From contig JAKSHY010000005.1 in the NCBI GenBank assembly GCA_024399135.1, forward strand, positions 89,807-153,806: DNA of 64,000 bases, written 5' to 3'. This DNA is from Lachnospiraceae bacterium (GTDB taxonomy: Bacteria > Bacillota > Clostridia > Lachnospirales > Lachnospiraceae). Below are positions 8,645 through 18,541 of this stretch, piece after piece. Positions within the stretch are counted from its first letter, which is position 1, and each line of letters starts with the position of its first letter. The translations under genes and the position numbers were made by a program. The notes beneath the pieces were generated by a model. That model did not search any database. It was given only the letters and a program-made list of their open reading frames with translations, and was not told where the DNA came from.

Positions 8645-10807
8645 TTAATTTATATCTGGATTCACTCTTGGAATGAATACTCTGGTGTTTTGAATATCAT
8701 TAATCTCTGATGCCATCTTAACTGCAGCCTCACAGAACATCTTCTGTGAATTAATTTCATCATGATACTCAAGTTCGCTCTTTTCTATATCTTTGACCCT
8801 TACGTACTTTCCATCTGGCATTAAAAGATGCGCCTTCTCATTATCCTTTAGTTCAATTTCAAGAGCTACCATCAACTGTTTTCTAAGTTCAGGCTTTTCT
8901 ATAGGAAATAAAATTTCTACTCTTCTTTCTAAGTTTCTAGGCATCCAGTCTGCTGATGAGCAGTAGTATTCTGAATTACCACCATTTTCGAAATAGAATA
9001 TTCTCGCATGCTCTAAGAAATTACCAACAACTGAAATAACCCTGATATTCTCGGACACTCCTGGAATACCAACTTTCAAGCAGCAGATTCCTCGAACAAT
9101 TAAATCAATTTTAACGCCGGCAGCTGACGCTTCATAAAGGGCCTTAATAACATCAGGATCACATACACTATTCATCTTGGCAATAATATGTGCATTAGTT
9201 CCTAATAGTGCATGCTCCTTTTCTCTTTCAATAAGCTTCAGGAATTTGTCCTTAAGCCAAAGAGGAGCTATCGATAACTTATTCCAGTTAAGAGGTTCTG
9301 AATAACCACTCAGCATATTAAATACAGCTGTTGCATCTTCACCAATAGCCTCATCAGATGTAAGCAATCCTACATCTGTATAAAGCTTAGCTGTCGAATC
9401 ATTATAATTTCCTGTTCCAAGATGAACATATCTTTTAATTCCATCTTCCTCTCTTCTTACTACAAGAGTAATCTTGGAATGAGTTTTTAGACCAACAAGT
9501 CCATATATTACATGGCATCCTGCACGCTCTAAGCGTCTTGCCCAAAGAATATTGTTTTCCTCATCAAATCTGGCCTTTAACTCAACTAAAACAGTAACCT
9601 GCTTTCCGTTCTCTGCGGCTTCAGCTAATGCTGCAATAATTGGAGAATTACCAGAAACTCTATACAAAGTCTGTTTAATAGCCAAAACCTGAGGATCTTT
9701 AGCTGCCTGCTTAACGAAATCTACTACAGGTCTGAAGGTTTGGAAAGGATGGAATAATAATGTATCCTGCTCTCTTATTACTTCGAATATATTAGCCTCT
9801 TCTGGTAAGAGTGGATGCTCCTGTGGACCTGGATATCCTTTTTCCTTAAGATTATCGAAACCGGGAAGCGAATATACTTTCATTAAATAAGTAAGATCTA
9901 TTGCACCTGGTATTCTGAAAATATTTCTGTCCTTAAGAATAAGCTTTTCCTGAATTATCTTAAGGAGCCTTTCATCAATATCACTTTCAACCTCAAGTCG
10001 TATTGCTTCACCCCACTGCCTCATTCGAACCTGACGTTCAATTTCTTCTAACAAGTCATCTGTATCATCTTCATCAATAGACATACCTGCACTTCTCATG
10101 ATTCTGAATGAATGCGAGCATACAATATCATAATTAAGAAACAGCTTATGCATATTTCTCTTAATTACTTCTTCTAAAAGAATAATCTTCTTAGCACCGT
10201 TTTCAAGACGTGGAAGCTCAACAATTCTTGGAAGAACAGAAGGTACCTGAACTGTTACGAATTCAAGTTCACCATCTCCTCCTTCTTTTTTAGTAACTAA
10301 AGCTCCAAGATTTAACGATTTATTTCTAATAAGTGGAAAAGGTCTTGAAGAGTCCACTGCCATAGGTGTAAGAACCGGATATACATCCTCTTCAAACATT
10401 CTGTCAACAAATCTTGCCTCGTCTTCAGACAGTTCTTCAAAATGCTCTACTATCTTTAATCCATTTTCTAAAAGTTCAGGAAGCAGGTCATTTCTATAGC
10501 TGTCATATACTTCATCTACTAAAGAGTGAACATCAATATTAACAAGAGTCTTTTGCATATCAACATCAAGACCTGCTATATCAGTTCCTGTGTATCCTGC
10601 ATTTCCCATGTCAATTAAAGATGCCACTCTAACCATAATGAATTCATCAAGATTAGAGCACACAATACTCATGAACTTTATTCTCTCGAACAGCGGAATA
10701 TCTTTGTCCTTTGCTTCGCTAAGAACACGTCTGTTAAATTTAAGCCAGCTTAATTCTCTGTTTTCATAATAGTCTTTATTGCTAAAATCAATTTCGCCTT
10801 TTTTCAT
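8645..10807 (-). CDS. ppk1: Polyphosphate kinase PPK1
   Basis: Makes inorganic polyphosphate from ATP, reversibly. The 720 residues carry the four PPK1 domains: N domain with RELSWLKFNRRVL (about 16-28), head domain, and the two phospholipase-D-like catalytic domains. The autophosphorylated histidine is expected in LVGLKTHSKITLVVRR near residue 440; YVHLGTGNYND follows. It overlaps the upstream PHP gene by 4 bp (ATGA) and is near a Ppx/GppA gene, which together form a polyphosphate-metabolism group. Confidence 0.97.
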   Translation of the reverse strand: MKKGEIDFSNKDYYENRELSWLKFNRRVLSEAKDKDIPLFERIKFMSIVCSNLDEFIMVRVASLIDMGNAGYTGTDIAGLDVDMQKTLVNIDVHSLVDEVYDSYRNDLLPELLENGLKIVEHFEELSEDEARFVDRMFEEDVYPVLTPMAVDSSRPFPLIRNKSLNLGALVTKKEGGDGELEFVTVQVPSVLPRIVELPRLENGAKKIILLEEVIKRNMHKLFLNYDIVCSHSFRIMRSAGMSIDEDDTDDLLEEIERQVRMRQWGEAIRLEVESDIDERLLKIIQEKLILKDRNIFRIPGAIDLTYLMKVYSLPGFDNLKEKGYPGPQEHPLLPEEANIFEVIREQDTLLFHPFQTFRPVVDFVKQAAKDPQVLAIKQTLYRVSGNSPIIAALAEAAENGKQVTVLVELKARFDEENNILWARRLERAGCHVIYGLVGLKTHSKITLVVRREEDGIKRYVHLGTGNYNDSTAKLYTDVGLLTSDEAIGEDATAVFNMLSGYSEPLNWNKLSIAPLWLKDKFLKLIEREKEHALLGTNAHIIAKMNSVCDPDVIKALYEASAAGVKIDLIVRGICCLKVGIPGVSENIRVISVVGNFLEHARIFYFENGGNSEYYCSSADWMPRNLERRVEILFPIEKPELRKQLMVALEIELKDNEKAHLLMPDGKYVRVKDIEKSELEYHDEINSQKMFCEAAVKMASEINDIQNTRVFIPRVNPDIN

Positions 10808-11568
10808 TTTAAGTTCCTTCTTCTAGTTGTCCCAATCAGTCCCTGACATTTATTATATGGAAAGAAACTGTATACTAAAAATTTATTAAATCTTCCAAGC
10901 TTATCCTTAATGGTTTTACCATATCTTCTTCCTCCAATTCTAATTGAAGGCCTTGTTTTTATATATCTGATTAAATCATTATTAGATTTAATATTATCTG
11001 GAAGGCACGTATATGCAAGCCCTACACAATCAATCTTGTGAGCATCCGAGCCTGCAAACATAGGAATGTTATACTTTTTAGCAAGATACCTTGCCCTTTT
11101 ATTGTTTAGTTCAGGTTCACACGCATTATAGCCTTCTAAAAAATCAAACAGCGGAAGAAATTCATGTTTCCTTATGGTTCTTCTTTTAGAAATTCCTGTT
11201 GTAAAAAAGCTCAAGAACGTTTCTCCACATGGATGAGCAGGTCCTAAAATACCGCCATTTTCATGGACTATTTTCATAAGCTTTTTTAATGTCATTCCAC
11301 GATGCATTAATTGTAGTGGAGTATTATCATCAGGCATAATCACAAGCATATGCCCGAAATCGATCGTATCGTATTCAATCCCCTTTAGCACCACGAAATC
11401 ATTAATATTAATTCCTTCAAGTGCATAGTATCCTTTGTAAGAATTATGATCTGAAACAAGCATTCCTCCAAAGCCCCGGCTCATAAGGGATTTGATATAT
11501 TCTATTGTTGGAACTTTAGCATCCGTCGAGCCTTCTTTAGTATGACAGTGCATATCAAATTTAACCAT
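10804..11568 (-). CDS. PHP-domain metal-dependent phosphoesterase
   Basis: A 254-residue protein of the polymerase-and-histidinol-phosphatase superfamily. Metal-binding motifs seen are DMHCHTKEGSTD (residues 5-16), SDHN near 40, a glutamate in KGIEYDT near 63, HPCGE near 113, and GSDAHKID near 173. Such stand-alone proteins act as phosphatases or nucleases (for example on nucleoside 3',5'-bisphosphates); the substrate cannot be told from sequence. It is sandwiched between ppx-like and ppk1 genes with a 4-bp overlap, suggesting a role in phosphate metabolism. Confidence 0.85.
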   Translation of the reverse strand: MVKFDMHCHTKEGSTDAKVPTIEYIKSLMSRGFGGMLVSDHNSYKGYYALEGININDFVVLKGIEYDTIDFGHMLVIMPDDNTPLQLMHRGMTLKKLMKIVHENGGILGPAHPCGETFLSFFTTGISKRRTIRKHEFLPLFDFLEGYNACEPELNNKRARYLAKKYNIPMFAGSDAHKIDCVGLAYTCLPDNIKSNNDLIRYIKTRPSIRIGGRRYGKTIKDKLGRFNKFLVYSFFPYNKCQGLIGTTRRRNLK

Positions 11569-11574
11569 TAATTA

Positions 11575-13122
11575 CTAGAATCCTCGTTTTTGATGTATTA
11601 CTGGTTTTAAATTATAAACCTCTTCGAAGAAATTAGCCCTTCTTCCAAACAGCCCCTTCTCAAGCGAAATGTCTTCATCTGTTTCAATTGTAATCATAAG
11701 CTTGCCACCTTCAATCGCAGTATGAACATCCTTAAACTTCATTTTATGAGAACGGTCAAGTCCATTAGCAAGTCTTAACATCGCAGTAAGCTTCGCAATC
11801 CTCTTGTAGTCCATTCTGTCCAGACCTTCAGTTGTATTTTGCTCATCATAATAATTGAAAACTGTCTGATTATATTTAACTGTATTAGCTACTATTAATC
11901 TTTCCTTATGCGAAAGACCAATAATTTCAGTATTTTTAATGATATTATAAGAACAGTCTGCAAGATTAAGCATACTTACATATTTTCCACAGTCGTGAAG
12001 AATAGCTGAAATTCTAAGCAGCATCCTGTCTCTTTTTTCAAGTCCACTTATTCCACTCATAGTATCAAATATATTAAGTGCAATCTGTTCAAGAGTCTCA
12101 GATCTTTCATTTGATCCCATATATCTTTTCGAGATTTCCTTAGAACATGCAACTATATCATCCTCAAAATTATGATTAGCTTTAACCAGCTCACCTTTTT
12201 CTGCATATTCATATGCAATACCATCACATAAGGTTACACCAGGTGCCCATGCAGTTTTTGCTCCCGTAGTTGACATAACTTTTTGAATCAGTAACAATGA
12301 TATGTACAAAAGAGCAATATCATCCTCACTAATTGAAAAGAACTTAGCTACAGCTTCCTGGCTGTCAGAACTGATAAGTTCAATATATTCATCAATGTCT
12401 GCATATTTCGCAGTACTGGTTTCACTATATCCCGAGCTGTTCTTATTATTAAGAATCGAAGAAAAATAGTCATCAACAACTATAAGATTCTCTATAGACT
12501 TATTCATCAAATAGAATTTCTTATAGGTTGTAAGCTGTGATTCTGCGAGTTCTTCAACGAAATGGTCATATTGTCTAAGTGATGCATTAAGGGTTTTCAT
12601 ATTATCTCTTAATCTCAAAACACCAAGCTTCATGTTTTGGGTTGAAATTAACGAATGTTCATCAAACAAAGACATCTGAATACTTCCGCCACCTATATCC
12701 AGAATCGCAGTACCCTGTCCTATAAATTTTTCGAACTTTTCGCCCTGGAACGCTATTGACTTATAATCAAGAAATCTCTGTTCAGAGTTACTAAGAACAT
12801 CAATATGAACACCACTTTTTTGCTCTATCTGATCAAGAAGAATATCCATATTCTTAGCTTCTCTTATAGCAGAAGTACCATAAGCCTGATAAGCCTCAAC
12901 CTTGTAAGAATTCATGATTTTCTTGAATTCCTTCAAAGTCTTGCAAAGATCTTCTACTCTTTCAAAGCTAAGAATGCCATTAGAATAAATCTCAGTTCCC
13001 ATGTCAATGTTATGCCTTACATGGTCGATCTGTCGCATTCCATTCTTCTTCGAAACTTCATATATTTTTAATGATAATTCAAATGATCCTACATCAATTG
13101 CTGCGAATGTTTTCGAAAACAT
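11575..13122 (-). CDS. ppx: Ppx/GppA-family exopolyphosphatase or pppGpp phosphatase with HD domain
   Basis: The 515-residue protein has an actin-fold Ppx/GppA domain (residues 1-300) with AAIDVGSFELSLKIYEV at the start and the phosphate loop AILDIGGGSIQMSLFDE near residue 138. An HD-type domain follows with RISAILHDCGKYVSM near residue 376. This is the long form; it removes terminal phosphate from polyphosphate or pppGpp. Residues alone do not separate the two activities, but ppk1 two genes downstream favours polyphosphate. AGGAGATGC precedes the ATG at 13122. Confidence 0.9.
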   Translation of the reverse strand: MFSKTFAAIDVGSFELSLKIYEVSKKNGMRQIDHVRHNIDMGTEIYSNGILSFERVEDLCKTLKEFKKIMNSYKVEAYQAYGTSAIREAKNMDILLDQIEQKSGVHIDVLSNSEQRFLDYKSIAFQGEKFEKFIGQGTAILDIGGGSIQMSLFDEHSLISTQNMKLGVLRLRDNMKTLNASLRQYDHFVEELAESQLTTYKKFYLMNKSIENLIVVDDYFSSILNNKNSSGYSETSTAKYADIDEYIELISSDSQEAVAKFFSISEDDIALLYISLLLIQKVMSTTGAKTAWAPGVTLCDGIAYEYAEKGELVKANHNFEDDIVACSKEISKRYMGSNERSETLEQIALNIFDTMSGISGLEKRDRMLLRISAILHDCGKYVSMLNLADCSYNIIKNTEIIGLSHKERLIVANTVKYNQTVFNYYDEQNTTEGLDRMDYKRIAKLTAMLRLANGLDRSHKMKFKDVHTAIEGGKLMITIETDEDISLEKGLFGRRANFFEEVYNLKPVIHQKRGF

Positions 13123-13145
13123 ATAGCATCTCCTAAACTATATCT

Positions 13146-14447
13146 TTATTCTTCAAGTCCTAGTAAATAATCAATAAACTGCTGAGCTGTTCTTCCACTA
13201 AGTCCGCCATGAGAAAGCTCCCATGCATTAGCCTTCAATAATAATTCTTCTTCGTTCATATCAATATCGCATCGCTTGGCAAGTGTCTTAACGATATTCT
13301 GGAATTCCTTCTTATCCGGCTTTCCAAAATAAATAGTAACACCGAATCTGGCTGACAAAGAAAGCTTCTCCTGAACAGTATCGTTAGTATGAAGATCATC
13401 ATCCCTGTCCTCTTTGTCAGTAAACCTCTCTCGTACAAGATGACGTCTGTTAGATGTTGCGTAAATAAGAACATTCTTAGGTTTCTTCTCTAGACCACCT
13501 TCGATAACTGCTTTCAAATATTTGTATTCAATCTCGAAATCCTCGAAGCTTAAGTCATCCATATATATGATAAACTTATAATTTCTATTTTTAATCATGG
13601 TGATAACATCATTCAAATATTGAAACTGATGCTTATATACCTCAATTATTCTAAGGCCATCCTCATAATATTCATTTGCTATTGCTTTAATGGAACTACT
13701 CTTTCCTGTTCCTGCATCTCCGTATAGCAAACAGTTATTAGCCTTCTTTCCAGTAACGAAGGCATTAGTGTTATCTCTTAATTTTTGCTTGGCGATATCA
13801 TATCCTACAAGATCATCTAATTTAACATGTGCTATATTCAAAATTGGCACAATCTGAGTTCCTGAAATTTCATCATATTCAATTCGAAAAGCCTTATGAA
13901 GTCCGAATTTTCCAACACCATAATCCTTGTAAAACATGGTAAGTGTATCTTTCATTTCATTCGGAGTATTATCCATAGTGAACTTTTGGGCAAGATCACA
14001 TATACGCTGCCTTATTCTTGCGTTATACACCTTCGATTCAGCATCTGATGAAACATAATTTTCAATAATTTCAAAACCCGAAATATCAAGCTTCAAAATC
14101 ATTGGTCTAAAATCGTAATCAAAGAATTCTTTAAATATTATAATGTCGTGAAGAACAGCTTCGTTAATGCTGCCTTCAATAGCACCCTTAATCTCACACG
14201 CTCTTGAATAGGCATTCTCATTATTAACTAACAAATTAGCCAGATAGCAGTGCCACAGATTACCATAAAATCCATGATTTCCTGCCAATTCTAAGAGCTT
14301 ATGTATATTTTCATATAATAAAGATGACATATCCTCTTTATTATAAAAATCATCATCATAATGATCCATTAACCAGGACATGTCATAAAGTAATTGACCT
14401 TCATCACCTTCAAAATCTTTGTATACTATTAATTTACTTTCACGCAT
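13146..14447 (-). CDS. AAA-type ATPase, DUF815-like
   Basis: A protein of 433 residues (from ATG 14447; a TTG at 14453 is possible) with an N-terminal helical region and a C-terminal AAA ATPase domain. Walker A is YGDAGTGKSS near residue 242, Walker B FIIYMDDLSF near 296, and a sensor region YATSNRRHLVRERF near 333 is typical of DUF815 proteins. It probably acts as a chaperone-like or remodelling ATPase; no experimental role is known to me. It is 23 bp upstream of the Ppx/GppA gene and likely in its operon. Confidence 0.86.
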   Translation of the reverse strand: MRESKLIVYKDFEGDEGQLLYDMSWLMDHYDDDFYNKEDMSSLLYENIHKLLELAGNHGFYGNLWHCYLANLLVNNENAYSRACEIKGAIEGSINEAVLHDIIIFKEFFDYDFRPMILKLDISGFEIIENYVSSDAESKVYNARIRQRICDLAQKFTMDNTPNEMKDTLTMFYKDYGVGKFGLHKAFRIEYDEISGTQIVPILNIAHVKLDDLVGYDIAKQKLRDNTNAFVTGKKANNCLLYGDAGTGKSSSIKAIANEYYEDGLRIIEVYKHQFQYLNDVITMIKNRNYKFIIYMDDLSFEDFEIEYKYLKAVIEGGLEKKPKNVLIYATSNRRHLVRERFTDKEDRDDDLHTNDTVQEKLSLSARFGVTIYFGKPDKKEFQNIVKTLAKRCDIDMNEEELLLKANAWELSHGGLSGRTAQQFIDYLLGLEE

Positions 14448-14471
14448 TTTCAATGCACTCCCAGAACAAAA

Positions 14472-14492
14472 ATATAGGTTAAAAACCTATAT
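14472..14492. promoter_or_regulatory. 9-3-9 inverted repeat directly upstream of the DUF815 ATPase
   Basis: ATATAGGTT and AACCTATAT flank AAA. On the minus strand the hairpin is followed by TTTTTG and then by the ATPase ribosome site about 10 bases on. It could be a second intrinsic terminator after the chemotaxis receptor gene, an attenuator or an operator of the ATPase operon. Sequence alone does not decide. Confidence 0.5.
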
Positions 14493-14521
14493 AAATAATA
14501 TCAAGAAAATAGTCAAAAATA

Positions 14522-14547
14522 AAGGGGACATCTTTCGATATCCCCTT
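14522..14547 (-). terminator. Intrinsic terminator of the chemotaxis receptor gene
   Basis: A 7-bp GC-rich stem (AAGGGGA / TCCCCTT) extended by three more pairs across one mismatch, with a 4-base loop. On the minus strand it is followed by TATTTTTG. It lies 56 bp after the receptor stop. Confidence 0.75.
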
Positions 14548-14602
14548 AAAACTTTTACTTAATTTCAAATTAAAAACGTGAGTCTTAAGTCCTGTCACAT
14601 TC

Positions 14603-16288
14603 TTATTTGAAGTAGCTAACATCCTCATTAAGCTGCTTAGCCAAAGTATCGATTTCATCAGAACCAACCTTAATTTCATTAACTGATGTTGCGATGCTTG
14701 AAATAGATGCTGTAACTTCTTCATTAGAAGCTGCATTCTCTTCTGAAATAGCGCTAAGATCCTGAACAGAGCTTACGATTACATCCTTAACACTCTCAAG
14801 ATCCTGAGTCTTCTTAGCGATAGAGTTAATCTCATTAAGTGAGTTGTTAATTTCATTATTAAGCAACTCGAACTTGTCCTGAGTTTCCTGAATGTACTGC
14901 TGCTCTTCTGTAATAACCTGAGCAACTTCAGCTGATAATCTAACTGAGTTCTGTGACTGCTGAACGATTTCACCAACAATCTGCTTAATTTCATTAGCTG
15001 ACTGATTAGACTGCTCTGAAAGGTTAGAAATCTCAGTAGCAACTACTGCGAATCCTCTACCAGCTTCACCAGCTCTTGCTGCCTCGATAGAAGCATTTAA
15101 TGCAAGTAAGTTAGTCTGACTTGCGATATTAGTAATAGCCTCGACTGCCTCTTCAATCTTAACGATTGCTTCGTTAGTTGATTCAATCTGTGTTGAAATA
15201 CTCTGAACAGATTCAACTGACTTCTTAGAAGAATCAGAAACCTTATTCATGTACTCTGTAGCATTAATATTAGCTTCACGAATATTCTGTGAAGAATCTG
15301 AAAGGTTAGTTACGTTAGAAGCAATATCGCCAATAGCGTTACCCATCTCGATAACCTGTTCATTAATATCCTGTACTGACTGAGCCATGGCTGTTGCACC
15401 ATTTGCTAAATCTTCCATTGTCTGGCTGATCTGAATTGTTCCGTCATTACTATAATCAGCAGAGCTAGATAAAACACTTGCCTTCTCAGTTAATTCAGCT
15501 GCAATTTCCTTAGTCTGACCAATAATTTCATTTAAGCTTTCTCTAAGCTTTAATGTAGAAGCAATAAGAGATTTAGTTTCTGCAACGTGAGAAGATGCAT
15601 CGATATCAATCTTAAGATCACCATCAGCAACCTCTGTAACTCCCTTAGCAACCTGCTGTAATGGAGTAGAAATAATTTTTGCAAGAACAAGTACAATAAC
15701 TAAGAAAATAACAATAAGTGCACCACTAATAGCAAGGTCGATATATAAGATCTTATTAACGTCTGCTAATACATCATCCTCATCAGCTGATACTACAAGA
15801 ACGAATTCCGAATTAGCACCAACATAGTATGCCGCATACTTCAGCGCACCATTGAAATCATATTCAACAACTGCAGGTGGAACTGTCTTTCCTGCCTGCA
15901 AGTCTGCGCAGACACCAGCAACTACCTTATTAGTAACAGGTTCACCAATCTTACTTGCTGTTGGATGATATAACATAGTAGCATCCTTACTTACTACATA
16001 CGCATATGATGTTTCTAATCCCTTGACGCCTGTATCCTTGAACAATTCTCCAAGATTGTCAGCACTTAATGCTGCATCCTCTCCCAATAATTCAACATCA
16101 ATATCAAGTCTCTCACCTGATGTGATTGCTAAATCATCCAGGTAATTTAAAGTTGTTTCCTTAAGCTGTGATTCTGAATCACTAACAAGTACAAAACTGA
16201 TTATTACAGTTGCTGTAATCAATGGAACCAACGCAAATAAAATTAACATGATGTAAATGTTAAATTTGAAGCCCTTCTTCTTTTCCAT
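14603..16288 (-). CDS. Methyl-accepting chemotaxis protein
   Basis: Membrane receptor feeding the CheA/CheW pathway. The 561 residues show transmembrane segment 1 (about 11-35), an extracellular Cache-like sensor (about 36-178), transmembrane segment 2 (about 181-205), HAMP (about 203-255) and a cytoplasmic signalling domain. The hairpin tip is recognisable as [20 protein letters not shown] near residue 390, then [18 protein letters not shown]. The ligand is unknown. AGGAGGG precedes the ATG. No chemotaxis or flagellar gene is nearby. The C-terminal 33 residues have a diverged copy at 18534-18641. Confidence 0.96.
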   Translation of the reverse strand: MEKKKGFKFNIYIMLILFALVPLITATVIISFVLVSDSESQLKETTLNYLDDLAITSGERLDIDVELLGEDAALSADNLGELFKDTGVKGLETSYAYVVSKDATMLYHPTASKIGEPVTNKVVAGVCADLQAGKTVPPAVVEYDFNGALKYAAYYVGANSEFVLVVSADEDDVLADVNKILYIDLAISGALIVIFLVIVLVLAKIISTPLQQVAKGVTEVADGDLKIDIDASSHVAETKSLIASTLKLRESLNEIIGQTKEIAAELTEKASVLSSSADYSNDGTIQISQTMEDLANGATAMAQSVQDINEQVIEMGNAIGDIASNVTNLSDSSQNIREANINATEYMNKVSDSSKKSVESVQSISTQIESTNEAIVKIEEAVEAITNIASQTNLLALNASIEAARAGEAGRGFAVVATEISNLSEQSNQSANEIKQIVGEIVQQSQNSVRLSAEVAQVITEEQQYIQETQDKFELLNNEINNSLNEINSIAKKTQDLESVKDVIVSSVQDLSAISEENAASNEEVTASISSIATSVNEIKVGSDEIDTLAKQLNEDVSYFK

Positions 16289-16444
16289 TTTATCCCTCCT
16301 AAATTAGGTTATTATTTCAAGATTATTCTACCATATATAGTATCCAATCCACAATCATTATTATCGAATATTTATTAAAATTATTTACTATTTAATTGAA
16401 AAAAATATATTTTTACACATTTAACTGCTAATATAGCTCAAACC

Positions 16445-16474
16445 TTTACACACAACAATTATGAATTGTATAAT
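16445..16474 (+). promoter_or_regulatory. Predicted promoter of the DUF5050-like/ansA pair
   Basis: TTTACA and TATAAT are separated by 18 bases, about 97 bp upstream of the chosen start at 16572. The rest of the 16289-16571 gap is A+T-rich and also contains the unassigned promoter of the divergent chemotaxis receptor. No flagellar-type sigma-28 promoter was evident. Confidence 0.55.
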
Positions 16475-16571
16475 TATTCAAAATATGTGAACCATATTTT
16501 CTAAAACTACAAATATGTACTTTAAGCTTTCGAAGCAAAACCAAGATATACGTTTAACAGAAGGAAAAAAT

Positions 16572-17609
16572 ATGAAAAAAATAAAAACAGTAATCTTTTT
16601 TCTAATTATAGCAGCATTATTGGGAGGAGGTATTACATATACCCTTCTCACCAGATTTACTCCATCCAACACTCCTAATACTGTTGGAAATACAGCCGGA
16701 AATCTTAATAATGGCGGACTTTTCGTTGAAGGTGAGGACGTTGTATATTTTTCTAACCCTTACGATTCTGGTTGTGTGTATTCAATGACTTCTGACGAAA
16801 ACAATTTCAAAAAAGTAACTTCAAATCACGCCAATAATCTCTTATATGACAATAAAAATCTATATTACTATATGGATGTCAACGGTGGAGGAAAAGGAAT
16901 TGGAACCGTTATTAAGCTTCATGGAATATATAGAGCAGACCCTGATGGAAAGGATTCCTACAGCGTAGATTCAGGAATGGCAATTATCATGCAGCTGGTT
17001 GGAAATTATATATATTATCAAAACTATGATAATACCAATTTTACTACCGTATACAGAATTAAAACTGATGGAAGCGACAAGGCCAAGGTTACTGATTCTA
17101 TAATCAATCCCGTTGCTGCAAGTAATGGAATTATTTACTTTAATGGAACTGACAAGGACCATAATCTATACGGTCTTAATACAATGGATAATTCAACCTT
17201 TACTGTCCTTCAGGGCAATATATGGTTTCCACAATGCTCAGGCGACTATATCTACTATATGGATGCATCTTCAAATTACAGACTATGCCGCTATAGTCTC
17301 ACAGGTCGTCAAAACGAAATATTAACCAAGGACAGAGTAGACACTTTTAATGTAGGTTCTCAGTATATCTACTACCAGTTCTCTGATAAGAACAATCCAG
17401 CACTTAAGAGAATGCTCCTTGATGGTTCAAATCCAGAAATAGTCGCTAATGGTACGTATAATAAAATCAACCTGACAAGCCAGTATGCATACTTCTATGC
17501 CTTTAATGACGATCTTACTATCTATCATACTCCGGTTAATGGTCCAATTATGGTAGAGACATTTAACGGAGCGCTTGAAGCTGCCATAGAACATCAGGGG
17601 GACAAATAA
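16572..17609 (+). CDS. Membrane-anchored or secreted DUF5050-like repeat protein
   Basis: A 345-residue protein starting MKKIKTVIFFLIIAALLGGG at ATG 16572, behind AAGGA with 7-base spacing; an upstream start at 16515 has no such site. Residues 1-25 form a signal anchor. The rest is made of about 45-residue units with the pattern YIYY, D-G-S, K or R, I or V (for example GNYIYYQNYDNTN, SQYIYYQFSDKNN), suggesting a beta-propeller of the DUF5050 kind. Likely extracellular; ligand unknown. Its stop overlaps the ansA start by one base. Confidence 0.78.
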   Translation: MKKIKTVIFFLIIAALLGGGITYTLLTRFTPSNTPNTVGNTAGNLNNGGLFVEGEDVVYFSNPYDSGCVYSMTSDENNFKKVTSNHANNLLYDNKNLYYYMDVNGGGKGIGTVIKLHGIYRADPDGKDSYSVDSGMAIIMQLVGNYIYYQNYDNTNFTTVYRIKTDGSDKAKVTDSIINPVAASNGIIYFNGTDKDHNLYGLNTMDNSTFTVLQGNIWFPQCSGDYIYYMDASSNYRLCRYSLTGRQNEILTKDRVDTFNVGSQYIYYQFSDKNNPALKRMLLDGSNPEIVANGTYNKINLTSQYAYFYAFNDDLTIYHTPVNGPIMVETFNGALEAAIEHQGDK

Positions 17610-18541
17610 TGAGAATCCTTTTAATAGGAACCGGTGGAACCATTGCCGGAATCCAAAAGAATGGAATAATTGATGACTCTGACTACACTTCTGGAGTGCT
17701 TAAAGCTAATGAGCTTTTAAATTCATTATCTGCCAGTGAGATTTCCCATATATTGTCGAAGGATGATGAAATTATCCCTTTAGAATTATGCAATCTGAAT
17801 TCTGATGATATGACTTATGAAATTATGTTGCGTCTCACCAATACTATCAATTCATCTTCTACCTTCGATGGAATAGTCATAACTCATGGGACTGATACCT
17901 TGGAAGAGACCAGTTTCTTTCTAGAATATACTACTAATCATAAGATTCCTGTAGTTATGACATGTGCTATGTACCCTGCAACATCACCGAAGGCTGACGG
18001 ACCTTCCAACCTTTTATTCGCATTAGAATACTTATCACAGTGTATCAAAACAAAGGATGAATCTATTTCGAAAATAAAAACTAACTCATATGAAATTGTC
18101 ATCGCTTTTAATCAAAAAATAATACCAGCCAGGAACCTTATCAAAGCTTATATCAATAATGAATATACCTTCGAAAATTCTGCGCCTTCTTTCGCAGATC
18201 TTTCAGCATGGGATAAGCATTATGAAATATCCTCAAACACATATGTTCAATATGTACCTATTGCTTATTTTGGTGCCAACGCACCTTCATCTATTCTATA
18301 TTTTTATGCAAAAAATGGCGCCAAGGCTATAATTCTTGCAGGGGCCGGAGCTGGTGAATATTCAGAGGAATGGATAGATGCTGTAGAAAATCTTTCAAAA
18401 GAGGGAATACTCTTTATCAGAACATCAAAAATAAGAAAAGCGCCGGTTAATAAAAACCAGCGCCTGTCTATTAATACTTTAAATGGTGGCTCACTCTCTC
18501 CTGAGAAAGCTTCCATTCTAGCAAGTCTTCATCTTATTTAA
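17609..18541 (+). CDS. ansA: L-asparaginase
   Basis: Hydrolyses L-asparagine to aspartate and ammonia. The 310-residue protein has both catalytic threonine motifs: LLIGTGGTIAG (residues 3-13) and VITHGTDTLEETSFFLE (about 90-106), plus the conserved lysine region TSPKADGPSNL near 129. There is no signal peptide, so it is probably cytoplasmic. The TAATG overlap couples it to the upstream repeat protein. Its last codons overlap the stop of a receptor relic on the other strand (18534-18641), so the 3' end sits on a recombination junction. Confidence 0.94.
   Translation: MRILLIGTGGTIAGIQKNGIIDDSDYTSGVLKANELLNSLSASEISHILSKDDEIIPLELCNLNSDDMTYEIMLRLTNTINSSSTFDGIVITHGTDTLEETSFFLEYTTNHKIPVVMTCAMYPATSPKADGPSNLLFALEYLSQCIKTKDESISKIKTNSYEIVIAFNQKIIPARNLIKAYINNEYTFENSAPSFADLSAWDKHYEISSNTYVQYVPIAYFGANAPSSILYFYAKNGAKAIILAGAGAGEYSEEWIDAVENLSKEGILFIRTSKIRKAPVNKNQRLSINTLNGGSLSPEKASILASLHLI

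Noticed and set aside
16289..16444. Flagellar sigma-28 promoter for the chemotaxis receptor
   Set aside because: Sought on the minus strand; no TAAA with a properly spaced CCGATAT-like box was found.
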